Source of the DNA: Sphingobacteriales bacterium
GTDB taxonomy: Bacteria > Bacteroidota > Bacteroidia > Chitinophagales > Chitinophagaceae
Length of the DNA stretch: 64,000 nt
Assembly (NCBI GenBank): GCA_016235125.1
Contig: JACRLZ010000006.1
Coordinates: forward strand, 328,058-392,057
Direction of reading: 5' to 3'
The notes under the pieces are model-generated. The model ran no database searches, was not told where the DNA came from, and saw only the letters and a list, made by a program, of their open reading frames with translations. Positions 18,543 to 25,986 of the stretch are shown in pieces. Position 1 is the stretch's first letter, and each line of letters opens with the position of its first letter. A program made the translations under genes and the position numbers.

Positions 18543-18740
18543 ATGAAACAGTTTTTAATTTTTACAGTGGCGGCAGTATTTATCGCCTGTAATCAAACCA
18601 AAAAAGATCAGGAAACAAGCAAACCTGAAATTCATAACCCGGCATTGGATTCTGTACAGTCAGAAATTAATACAGTACTGGATTATCATACCGCAGCATC
18701 AAACAACTATGATGGTTTGGAAAAAAACAGGTTCGGGTAA
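18543..18740 (+). CDS. Small lipoprotein, unknown function
   Basis: A 65-aa product with a classic lipoprotein start: MKQFLIFTVAAVFIAC followed by a polar tail rich in Gln, Lys and Asn. No domain was recognised. The end (SNNYDGLEKNRFG) is abrupt, and a broken gene follows 44 bases later, so this too may be a truncated remnant. Confidence 0.5.
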   Translation: MKQFLIFTVAAVFIACNQTKKDQETSKPEIHNPALDSVQSEINTVLDYHTAASNNYDGLEKNRFG

Positions 18741-18784
18741 ATGGCAGGCCCATTCAGTTCTATTATATGTAAATTGATTTTTTT

Positions 18785-18892
18785 ATGACCACCTGTAAAA
18801 ACTGTGGTCATCAATTTGATCTTAATTATTGTCCTTATTGAGGGCAAAAGGCTACAGTTAAAAAACCGGAGATGAAAAGCCTTTTGTGGTAG
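18785..18892 (+). pseudogene. Broken zinc-ribbon protein start
   Basis: From the ATG at 18785 the frame reads MTTCKNCGHQFDLNYCPY, then TGA (18839-18841), then GQKATVKK and 8 more codons to TAG at 18890. The pattern CxxCG...CPYxGQKA is a treble-clef zinc ribbon whose fourth Cys codon has become a stop. In Bacteroidota such ribbons often begin longer membrane proteins (DUF3667 type); no such body follows here. Best read as a gene remnant. Confidence 0.65.
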
Positions 18893-18912
18893 CAGTCGGA
18901 CTGTAAAAAATG

Positions 18913-20484
18913 TTATTGCACTCCTGGCCCATACAAAGCCTTTCCTGCTCTTTTGCCAATATGTTTTTCATTTTCTACTGTCAATTCGCCATTTACAATT
19001 ACAAAATAAAAGCCTTTTGAATAAGCATGGGGCTTTTCAAAGGTTGAAACATCCTTCACTTCTTTTTCGTCGAAGATGACAATATCGGCCGCATAGCCTT
19101 CTCTTAACAGTCCTCTGTCCTTTAATTGAAATTTTTGTGCAGGCAATGAAGTCATTCTCCTGATTGTCTCTTCGAGAGAAATTATTTTTTCATCCCGCAC
19201 ATATTTACCCAGCACTCTTGCATTAGTGCCATAGCCTCTCGGGTGAGGCATGCCTGCACCCAGTACCCTTATACTTGCATCACTGGCAATCATGTTGAAG
19301 GGATACTGCATAATGCGTTTTACATCCTCTTCACTCATGCCATGAAAGACGGCACTGGCGCCGCCACTCATTACTATATCAATAATAGTTTCAGCCTCAG
19401 CTTTCTTCTTATGTTTTCTGCCTTTCATTAAATTGATCTGCTCTATACTTTTTCCATTGTAGCTGGTATCGGGTGCATAGTTGGCCACTACTGCATAAGC
19501 AAAATGTTTCAGCTTTCTTCTTTTGAGTATTTCAAGCAGCGAGCTGATGACTTGTTTTTTCACTTCAGGTCTTTGCAGTCTTGCCCTGATTGAATCCTGA
19601 CCATCTGCAAGAACAGCCTCTGGTATCAGTATGCTGAGGGTGGTACTGCTGGCCGTGTAGGGATATTGATCAATGGTGACTTCTAACCCCTCTTTTCTTG
19701 CTGCTTCCACCATTCCCAATGTTTCTTTGCTTCTTCCCCAGTTGTTTTGACCGCTGCATTTAAAGTGTGAAATTTCCACTGGAATATTTGCCTCTCTGCC
19801 GATAGTCAATGATTCATTGATTGACCAGGCAATGCTGTCGCCTTCATATCTCATATGTGTGGCATATACGCCATTGTATTTAGCAGCCACTTTTGCCAGC
19901 TCCACTATTTCCGGTGTCTTGCTATACACACCGGGTATATATTGCAAGCCGGTTGATAAACCAACAGCGCCATCTTTCATTGCTTTTTCAACAAGGTCGT
20001 TCATCCTCTTCATTTCATCAGGAGTTGCATCCCGGTTGGCACGGCCCATCACTGCTTTTCTAACATCATTATGACCAATCAGTGTGGCTACATTGATAGA
20101 AAGTTTTAATGAATCAATCCATTGTAAATACTTGCCTATATCAACATTGGAAGAACCACAGTTACCCGTAATGCAGGTGGTCACTCCATCGTAAATAAAA
20201 CTTTTTGCTTCGGAGTCTTTGGTTTCATCGTCCTCCAGGTGTGTATGTACATCAATAAAACCCGGGGCAACAATCAAACCTTTTGCATCAATTGTTTTTG
20301 CAGCAGAAAGATTTACATCACGGCCAATTTTAATAATCTTTCCGTCTTTGATGGCGATATTGCCATAATACCAGCTGTTGCCAGTGCCGTCAATGATTTT
20401 TCCATTGCTGATGAGTATATCACAGTTTTCCTGCCCGAAAGAGGATATTGACAGTAACAAAGAGATGATAAGTAAAAATCGCAT
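18913..20484 (-). CDS. N-acyl-D-amino-acid deacylase (D-aminoacylase) family amidohydrolase
   Basis: Exported zinc amidohydrolase, 523 aa, signal peptide ending near SSFGQ. It would remove the acyl group from N-acyl-D-amino acids in the periplasm. The metal-site text is present: PGFIDVHTHLED (HxH), the metal Cys region CITGNCGSS, ATHMRYEGD, EISHFKCSG and SDASIR. The family segment GLSTGLQYIPGVYS is also there. At the end, ADIVIFD is the usual amidohydrolase C-terminal beta-sandwich strand. It is divergent from the Crp/Fnr regulator with 35 bp between starts, which may mean shared control. Confidence 0.9.
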   Translation of the reverse strand: MRFLLIISLLLSISSFGQENCDILISNGKIIDGTGNSWYYGNIAIKDGKIIKIGRDVNLSAAKTIDAKGLIVAPGFIDVHTHLEDDETKDSEAKSFIYDGVTTCITGNCGSSNVDIGKYLQWIDSLKLSINVATLIGHNDVRKAVMGRANRDATPDEMKRMNDLVEKAMKDGAVGLSTGLQYIPGVYSKTPEIVELAKVAAKYNGVYATHMRYEGDSIAWSINESLTIGREANIPVEISHFKCSGQNNWGRSKETLGMVEAARKEGLEVTIDQYPYTASSTTLSILIPEAVLADGQDSIRARLQRPEVKKQVISSLLEILKRRKLKHFAYAVVANYAPDTSYNGKSIEQINLMKGRKHKKKAEAETIIDIVMSGGASAVFHGMSEEDVKRIMQYPFNMIASDASIRVLGAGMPHPRGYGTNARVLGKYVRDEKIISLEETIRRMTSLPAQKFQLKDRGLLREGYAADIVIFDEKEVKDVSTFEKPHAYSKGFYFVIVNGELTVENEKHIGKRAGKALYGPGVQ

Positions 20485-20519
20485 ACTGCAATTTCGCAGA
20501 TTTATATTTAATTTTCAGG

Positions 20520-21149
20520 ATGCCGCTTGACATTGCCGAAATAAAACCTCATTTGCCGGGCTTTAATGAAGAACTGCTTGCCGAAATAGCTGCTGCAGGC
20601 AGCATAAAAGAGTTGCCGGCGGGCATGGAGATACTGAGGGAGGGACAATATGTAAAAATGATCCCAATTGTACTGGCGGGATTGGTAAAAGTGTTTACAA
20701 GAATAGAGGATAAGGAACTATTATTGTATTATATCGGCTCCACACAGAGTTGTATCATGTCTTTTTCCGCAGGTCTTACCAACTCTCCAAGCCGGATATT
20801 TGCTATCACAGAAGAACCATCAGCATTGTTATTATTACCTTCTGATAAGATCAACCGGTGGATAAAGCAATATCCTGTGCTGAATGATCTTTTTTACCAT
20901 CAGTACAATCTTCGTTACACAGAAATGCTGGACACCATTAACTCCCTGCTTTTTGGCAGGATGGACCACCGGCTTTATAATTATCTTCTTGAAAAGAGTA
21001 AGCTTAAGGGAGAAAAAATCCTTGACCTGCGTCATAAACAGATAGCCAATGAGCTGGGAACGGCCCGTGAAGTGGTGACCCGGGTGCTGAAAAAGCTGGA
21101 GCAGGAAGGAAAAATAAGACAAACAGAAGCAGGGATAGAAATTACCTGA
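20520..21149 (+). CDS. Crp/Fnr family transcription regulator
   Basis: A 209-aa cytoplasmic regulator. Residues about 25-120 form a cyclic-nucleotide-type beta roll (ELPAGMEILREGQYVKMIPI, LYYIGSTQSCIMSFSAG). Residues about 160-205 are the Crp-type helix-turn-helix (LRHKQIANELGTAREVVTRVLKKLEQEG). There is no Fnr-type N-terminal Cys cluster, and the PRxxS-like cAMP contact is not clear, so the ligand is unknown. Small membrane protein genes follow closely (28-aa and DUF2892), suggesting one unit. Confidence 0.9.
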   Translation: MPLDIAEIKPHLPGFNEELLAEIAAAGSIKELPAGMEILREGQYVKMIPIVLAGLVKVFTRIEDKELLLYYIGSTQSCIMSFSAGLTNSPSRIFAITEEPSALLLLPSDKINRWIKQYPVLNDLFYHQYNLRYTEMLDTINSLLFGRMDHRLYNYLLEKSKLKGEKILDLRHKQIANELGTAREVVTRVLKKLEQEGKIRQTEAGIEIT

Positions 21150-21215
21150 TCTGGTGACTGCAGTCACCGTTCTGCGCAGAGCTCATTTATTAGTTTTACA
21201 GCAGAAACCGGTAAA

Positions 21216-21302
21216 ATGAAAAATAAATGGCTGAAGCTGGTATTGGTTTGCATCATTTGCCTCGCCGTAATTACCGGGCTGGTACTGATTTTTAAACAAT
21301 AA
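21216..21302 (+). CDS. 28-aa single-pass membrane peptide
   Basis: ATG at 21216 to TAA at 21302 encodes MKNKWLKL followed by a clean hydrophobic helix (VLVCIICLAVITGLVLIF) and a KQ end. It sits between the Crp/Fnr gene and the DUF2892 gene, 12 bases before the latter. The positive N terminus followed by one helix suggests a real membrane miniprotein. Function unknown. Confidence 0.5.
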   Translation: MKNKWLKLVLVCIICLAVITGLVLIFKQ

Positions 21303-21314
21303 AATTATTATGTT

Positions 21315-21524
21315 ATGAAACCAAACATGGGAACCGCCGATCGTATCATCCGTGTATTACTCGCCGCTGTATTTGCCTACCTGTATTTCAGCGGTACAGT
21401 AACAGGTACATTGGGACTTATTTTAGTAGTACTTGGTGGCGTATTTGTTTTAACAAGCCTTATCAGTTTTTGCCCGTTATATACACTGGTGGGTATGAAT
21501 ACCTGTCCGAAAAAACAGGCCTGA
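21315..21524 (+). CDS. DUF2892 (YgaP-type) small membrane protein
   Basis: A 69-aa protein with the DUF2892 pattern: NMGTADRIIRVLLA, two hydrophobic helices, then FCPLYTLVGMNTC, where the conserved Cys pair lies near the C terminus. This domain is the membrane part of YgaP-type rhodanese proteins and is often linked to sulfur or sulfide handling. Here it stands alone beside a Crp/Fnr regulator. A terminator follows. Confidence 0.85.
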   Translation: MKPNMGTADRIIRVLLAAVFAYLYFSGTVTGTLGLILVVLGGVFVLTSLISFCPLYTLVGMNTCPKKQA

Positions 21525-21545
21525 TAAAGAAAGGGGTAAAAAAGC

Positions 21546-21573
21546 AAAGGCGGCGATCCCAAACCGCCTTTTA
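21546..21573. terminator. Bidirectional terminator
   Basis: AAAGGCGG (21546-21553) pairs with CCGCCTTT (21564-21571) across a 10-base loop. It lies between convergent genes (DUF2892 on plus, Tudor-like on minus), with T-runs on the plus side and A-rich sequence on the other, so it can serve both. Confidence 0.75.
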
Positions 21574-22116
21574 AGTTTCTTTATTTCCCTTTTCACCAAT
21601 AAAATGATGTTCCTTTTCTCTGAACAAAACATTGAACGTAGTGAGTGAACCATAGCAACGGGTAATGTATTGCTGTATGCTCACCTTTTCTTCATCGGAT
21701 AAATTTTTACTGCTGTTGATGTTTTGTTCCAGTACTCTTAAACGGTCACGCAGCATTACGACCTTGTGAAAGAAATCAGCGATGGGAATTTCTTTTGGCT
21801 TGAGAGATTTATCAGCAGGTTGCAGCAGCATCATGCCGCCATGCCATTTATCACCCAGCGGAACGTTTTCCGTAATGCCGCCCCACATCTTTAAAATTTT
21901 CAACAAAGATTTTTCCATTTCGCTGGTGGTTTCCACTTCTGCCGAAACATTTTCGGGAATGATTTCTTCTAAGTTGCTGTCGGTTTTATCAATTTCTTTT
22001 AATCCTGTATTAATAAAAGAAATCAGGTATGTGGCGTACTTAATGCCAACAACTACACCCGGGCCGTGCTGGATGTGTTGTAAGCGGGTACCAATTCCGA
22101 GGGTTGTCTGGTCCAT
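21571..22116 (-). CDS. Conserved protein with Tudor/KOW-like start, unknown function
   Basis: A 181-aa cytoplasmic protein. The first 50 residues (LGIGTRLQHIQHGPGVVVGI...YLISFINTGLKEI) look like the small beta barrel in CarD, the UvrD C-terminus and other Tudor-like domains, with the typical H-x-x-x-G-x-G-V-V turn. The remainder is helical, with a charged segment (LRDRLRVLEQNINSSKNLSDEE). It may bind nucleic acid or polymerase, as inferred from fold resemblance only. It follows the MEVHxHxH array after 5 bases and is probably the last gene of that operon. Confidence 0.6.
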   Translation of the reverse strand: MDQTTLGIGTRLQHIQHGPGVVVGIKYATYLISFINTGLKEIDKTDSNLEEIIPENVSAEVETTSEMEKSLLKILKMWGGITENVPLGDKWHGGMMLLQPADKSLKPKEIPIADFFHKVVMLRDRLRVLEQNINSSKNLSDEEKVSIQQYITRCYGSLTTFNVLFREKEHHFIGEKGNKET

Positions 22117-22121
22117 ATATA

Positions 22122-22862
22122 TTATTTTAAATGATATTCTTTTTTCAGCAACCCGATGAGATGGGTTGCTTTTTCAAGCAAATCTCTTGCGTTCTTCCGC
22201 ATGGTTTTATTAAAAACGGTCAGCATATGAATCCGGTAGGTAAGCCGGTATCTTGCATCTTCCGTTAATCGCAGTGCAGGATTATAGCTGATGCGGATTA
22301 CATTGTTATCATCATCCCGCATATTATTTAGCACCACCCCATCAAAAACAGCTTCTGCAATACTCCGGTAAGTACGCATAATTTCTTCTTCATCCCCCGT
22401 GCCCCATGAAAAAGCCCTGACCGCCACATCGTATGAAATTATACTGTCGCTGATAAATGATTTTCTGACCAATCGCAGGTTGCCTGCATTTTTTAATTGC
22501 TGCATCGTTCCGTCTACTGGTGTAAACCGGAATGCTACACCACGGGTGGCAAAAGAGTTGTAATAATACAAGTCGTTGCTATGTTGGGCGGCGTCTTTAC
22601 TGTTTAATAAAATGCTGAATGAATCAAGCAGCAGTGCCCGTTCATTTCTCAGCCGGATAATTGTTTTTAGCCGGCTGGTGTCTGCTTCCAGGTCGCTGGT
22701 CAGAGCCTTTATATACTTTTTTTCCCGCTGATGCTCTACCATGTGCTCCCGTTTATTTTCTGCCAGGAACCCGCAGAACACAGCAAGGAACAACATGAGA
22801 AATTCCCAGAAATAATGGGTCCATTTTTTGCGTGAAGTATGACCATGATGGTGAACTTCCAT
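22122..22862 (-). CDS. MEVHxHxH-family membrane protein, copy 1
   Basis: Member of an uncharacterised paralogous family, 246 aa. It begins MEVHHHGHTSRKK, then a membrane segment (WTHYFWEFLMLFLAVFCGFL, about residues 13-34), then a charged linker (ENKREHMVEHQREKKYIKAL) and a helical domain of about 190 residues, ending LLKKEYHLK. Basic residues before the helix predict the N terminus inside and the large domain in the periplasm. Conserved with its neighbours are the His-rich start, the segment DLEADTSRL, the QLKNAGNLR-type motif near the middle and the KEYxLK end. No catalytic motif was recognised. It is 6 bp from copy 2. Confidence 0.75.
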   Translation of the reverse strand: MEVHHHGHTSRKKWTHYFWEFLMLFLAVFCGFLAENKREHMVEHQREKKYIKALTSDLEADTSRLKTIIRLRNERALLLDSFSILLNSKDAAQHSNDLYYYNSFATRGVAFRFTPVDGTMQQLKNAGNLRLVRKSFISDSIISYDVAVRAFSWGTGDEEEIMRTYRSIAEAVFDGVVLNNMRDDDNNVIRISYNPALRLTEDARYRLTYRIHMLTVFNKTMRKNARDLLEKATHLIGLLKKEYHLK

Positions 22863-22868
22863 AAAATT

Positions 22869-23603
22869 TTATTTCAGGTTATATTCTTTTTTTATTAAGA
22901 CAATCAGTTCATTTAGTTTTTTATTACAAGGTATAATAAGTCGTTCTTGTATTATCATTTGAAGATTACCATAGCTTTCAATAATATTCAATAGTTCCTG
23001 ATCTGTTTGTATTGTTCTGGTCATAATAACCGGGCTGTTTACTTTTATAGAATCTCCTATATAATCAATATCCTGTACCCTGAAGTATTTTAGTATAAGA
23101 GGGATAATATTTTTTTCATAGTAATTGATGCCCATTTCTGAGGTTTTTACAACTCTTGGTAAAAGCACTTCATAATATTGCTGCAATGCACTTGTCATTT
23201 CCTGATCCTGAATGTACCGAAGTCCGCCAGAAGCTTTCATCTGGTTGTAAGTAGCTGTTGTTGCCAGTATATCATATGTATAAATCAGGGGAAGGCATTT
23301 ATTCAATATTTCTTTATCAGAAGGTTTTAGACTGTTTGTCATCAGATCATAAAATTGCTGATGTTTTTGGAGCCGGGTATTTACTAAAGGGATAAATTTT
23401 GAAAAAAAAAGGGAGTCTTCACGGAGATCTGCCAGCATTTGTCTCGCAAACTTTTTTTCCCGGTCTTTCTCAATTTTGTGCTCCAACTGATACTCTGCCA
23501 AAAATCCGCAGAACACAGCGAGGAACAACATTAGAAACTCCCAGAAATAGTGGGTCCATTTTTTCCTGCCTGAGGCGGTATGAGCATGTGCATGTACTTC
23601 CAT
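22869..23603 (-). CDS. MEVHxHxH-family membrane protein, copy 2
   Basis: A 244-aa paralogue beginning MEVHAHAHTASGRKK, followed by an almost identical membrane segment (WTHYFWEFLMLFLAVFCGFL) and EYQLEHKIEKDREKKFARQM. It shares the D-L-R-E-D-S region, QMKASGGLRYI in the middle and the C-terminal IKKEYNLK. The N-terminal 35 residues are much better conserved between copies than the rest, so the start is under its own constraint or was recently homogenised. Spacing to the flanking genes is 6 and 9 bp. Function unknown. Confidence 0.75.
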   Translation of the reverse strand: MEVHAHAHTASGRKKWTHYFWEFLMLFLAVFCGFLAEYQLEHKIEKDREKKFARQMLADLREDSLFFSKFIPLVNTRLQKHQQFYDLMTNSLKPSDKEILNKCLPLIYTYDILATTATYNQMKASGGLRYIQDQEMTSALQQYYEVLLPRVVKTSEMGINYYEKNIIPLILKYFRVQDIDYIGDSIKVNSPVIMTRTIQTDQELLNIIESYGNLQMIIQERLIIPCNKKLNELIVLIKKEYNLK

Positions 23604-23612
23604 GATCTTAAA

Positions 23613-25016
23613 TTATGAATTATTTTTCACAGAAGGCCCCGACATTTTATTTGTTGCCGCCAAACGTATTTGCTTATTCTTTTCAATCAAAATATGTGTG
23701 GCCCATTTTTGCAGGCGATGATGCAGGGGTATCAATAAAGCGGCTATACAAACCAGCGACAGCAACATAAGCAGGGGCGAGTGATTTGTTATGTTTTCCA
23801 GGAAAGGATGCAACAGTAAATTTAAAAATTCAAATACTATCAGTAATGCTGCAACGCTTAAGAAAGTAAGTACTCTCACATGAATAATGATTTTGCGGGC
23901 CAGTAAAACAAACAAAAAGATAAAAGCAACAATGCCTAAAGCGAGGAGAGTATACTGTATATTATATAAGCGCTGTTTTTCCTGTCTTGCGGTTTTTGCT
24001 TTTTCTTCAATCTCTTTTAACTGCTGGGTAAAAATAATGCTTTGAAATTCCGCAATTTTTTTCTGATTGTTTACAGAATCATTATATGCTATCTGCATTT
24101 CTGAAAAAAAATAGGCGCTGTCATTCATCCGGCGAAGGTTATAGGCTTTTTTTAGTATCCCCGCAGATTGGGCAGCCCTTTCTGCAAAACCATATTTTCT
24201 GGCCATAGCAAAAGTTTCCAAAGCGATATTAAGAGCTTTTGTCAGGCTATCCCGGCTCAGTAAAAAATCGGCATAGTTAATAGCCAGTAGGGCAAGCCCC
24301 GCCATTTGTTTTTCTTTTTTACAATAATCCATTGCAGAATTGTAACAGGAATCAGCACGGTGATAATCTTTCTTTAATTCATATGTCCGGGCAATCTGTC
24401 TTAACAACACAGAATAAAGTGCAGGCTCAGGATTCGCTGGTTTTGTTGATTCAGCTTTCTGTATATAAAGTAATGCTGAGTCTGGCTTATCTAATGCATT
24501 ATAGGTTGCCACATAAAAAATATTTCGCTGAAAATTTGTTTCCGGAAAGCTTCCCACAGAATCTGATTTTTGCAGGTACTTTAAGGCAAGCTCATTATTA
24601 TTGGTGAGCACATAGAGGTAGGCGATAACATTAAATGTTCTCGCTTTACGACTGCCCGATGGTTTATACTCCAGTGCTTTAAAATATCCGGCAAGAGCAG
24701 GATTAAATTCCTGGCGAAATGCATGCCTGCCTCCTAATTCACTCCATGCATCTGTAAGCAACGTATCCCGGTTCAATTTTGCAGCGATGCGCATCAGTTC
24801 TTTTTGAACAAGGTCAGAACTGTCAAATAAACCCGCTGCACGATAATAACGGTTAAGACTTCTGTAAGCATAAAATTTTTCTTCAGCAGAGCTGTTTGGG
24901 TTATTTATTACCTTCCTGGCAGAATCAAGTCTTAGTGTCTGAAATGGGTTTTGAGCAGATACATATCCGGTGCTTAAAGCGATTAAAATAAAGAATATGA
25001 AAAATATTTTTTTCAT
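23613..25016 (-). CDS. TPR membrane protein lacking a kinase domain
   Basis: A 467-aa protein with a signal peptide (ends VSAQ), then about 300 residues of TPR-like helix pairs (for example AWSELGGRHAFRQEFNPALAGYFKALEY), a coiled coil (IFTQQLKEIEEKAKTARQEK), and three or four membrane helices (about 355-440) with a short basic tail. TPR-coil-membrane is the sensor half of many Bacteroidota histidine kinases, but no kinase follows. It sits inside the MEVHxHxH array, 9 bp from copy 2, so it may relay or scaffold for those proteins (inference from position). Confidence 0.75.
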   Translation of the reverse strand: MKKIFFIFFILIALSTGYVSAQNPFQTLRLDSARKVINNPNSSAEEKFYAYRSLNRYYRAAGLFDSSDLVQKELMRIAAKLNRDTLLTDAWSELGGRHAFRQEFNPALAGYFKALEYKPSGSRKARTFNVIAYLYVLTNNNELALKYLQKSDSVGSFPETNFQRNIFYVATYNALDKPDSALLYIQKAESTKPANPEPALYSVLLRQIARTYELKKDYHRADSCYNSAMDYCKKEKQMAGLALLAINYADFLLSRDSLTKALNIALETFAMARKYGFAERAAQSAGILKKAYNLRRMNDSAYFFSEMQIAYNDSVNNQKKIAEFQSIIFTQQLKEIEEKAKTARQEKQRLYNIQYTLLALGIVAFIFLFVLLARKIIIHVRVLTFLSVAALLIVFEFLNLLLHPFLENITNHSPLLMLLSLVCIAALLIPLHHRLQKWATHILIEKNKQIRLAATNKMSGPSVKNNS

Positions 25017-25039
25017 ATTTCATCTGATTTGTAAGCTGT

Positions 25040-25143
25040 GCTTCGGCGACAATAATTAGTTGGGTATAAAATAAAAATAACAATCTTCCGGAAATAATGC
25101 CTCCTTTTTTCCTCACAGTATAACTGTGATGGTGAACTTCCAA
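25040..25143 (-). pseudogene. Decayed MEVHxHxH-family gene start
   Basis: From 25143 the minus strand reads TTG-GAA-GTT..., i.e. (M/L)EVHHHSYTVRKK, the family's start with ATG changed to TTG. After RKK the frame shifts: the +1 frame continues HYFRKIVIFIL, matching HYFWEFLMLFL of the intact copies. About 100 bp remain before the TPR gene begins. It is a frameshifted 5' remnant of a further family copy. Confidence 0.75.
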
Positions 25144-25146
25144 TGT

Positions 25147-25248
25147 CTAATTATTTTTTACATACTTGTATAAAAAAGCACAAAGAAACCCAGCCACTAC
25201 ATAGATCAGAAACCGGATCAATCTACCCTTCCATAAACTATTTTTCAT
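25147..25248 (-). CDS. 33-aa single-pass membrane peptide in the MEVHxHxH array
   Basis: The ATG at 25248 encodes MKNSLWKGRLIRF, a hydrophobic helix (LIYVVAGFLCAFLY) and the end KYVKNN before TAG. The stop lies 3 bases before the decayed MEV start, and the gene begins 6 bases after copy 3's stop, the same tight spacing used across this array. That favours a real small gene. Function unknown. Confidence 0.45.
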   Translation of the reverse strand: MKNSLWKGRLIRFLIYVVAGFLCAFLYKYVKNN

Positions 25249-25254
25249 ATTTGT

Positions 25255-25980
25255 TTATTGAAGATGATATTTTTCTTTCAGTTCTTTGAAAATTTCGCCA
25301 CTCAGTTTCATCAGCTGTTCATATTCTGACAGGGAACGTTCCTGTCCCCGCCTGGCCATTACTGCATAATTAATGAACTGGTCCGCTTCATCCCTCCCTT
25401 TCATTTTATTGTACATTGAATGAGAAACAGGACGATGACTAATAAAATCAAGAATTACTTCGTAATTAATAAAACCCGACGAAAACGGAATAAAAGTTTC
25501 AAGCACCTGTTTGCTGTTCAAAGCATCCCGGTCTTCTGCTCTTTTTGAATATACATCATACTGATTCAATAAGCCAACGAGCCGCTGGGGAAAATATCTT
25601 AATGAACCGGAATTTTTTATCTGTTCATAAGTGCCCTGTGTATGCACAAACGGAGCAATTCTTGGGAAATACTGAACGGCATCATAAAAAACAGAATCAT
25701 GCCATTTATCAGGTGATTGGTGTAACAATTCCACCAATCTGTCCAGGCCTTTGTTTTTGGTCCCGCTGAATTCCAATGCCTGGTTCAATGCGGCAGTATC
25801 TTTTTTTAAATCTTCAATTAAGGAAGCGGCGAATGCTTTTGCCCTTTTGTGCTCTACAAAATGCTCCCGCCAGTTCTCGACGAGGAAACCAGCTGTAACA
25901 GCCAGAAAAAGCATGAAGAACTCCCAGAGATAATGGGTCCATTTTTTTCGGGCTGAGTGACTATGATGATGTACTTCCAT
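25255..25980 (-). CDS. MEVHxHxH-family membrane protein, copy 3
   Basis: A 241-aa paralogue: MEVHHHSHSARKK, membrane segment WTHYLWEFFMLFLAVTAGFL, then VENWREHFVEHKRAKAFAAS and LIEDLKKDTAAL. The central motif is QIKNSGSLRYF and the end is LKEKYHLQ. The plan is the same as in copies 1 and 2: short His-rich cytoplasmic start, one helix, periplasmic helical domain (predicted). It is 6 bp downstream of the DUF4143 ATPase gene, so it is likely co-transcribed with it. Confidence 0.75.
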   Translation of the reverse strand: MEVHHHSHSARKKWTHYLWEFFMLFLAVTAGFLVENWREHFVEHKRAKAFAASLIEDLKKDTAALNQALEFSGTKNKGLDRLVELLHQSPDKWHDSVFYDAVQYFPRIAPFVHTQGTYEQIKNSGSLRYFPQRLVGLLNQYDVYSKRAEDRDALNSKQVLETFIPFSSGFINYEVILDFISHRPVSHSMYNKMKGRDEADQFINYAVMARRGQERSLSEYEQLMKLSGEIFKELKEKYHLQ

Positions 25981-25986
25981 ATTTTT

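Noticed and set aside
18839..18841. TGA read as selenocysteine in the zinc-ribbon ORF
   Set aside because: Only 16 codons follow, there is no clear SECIS hairpin, and no Sec machinery is seen; a nonsense mutation is simpler.
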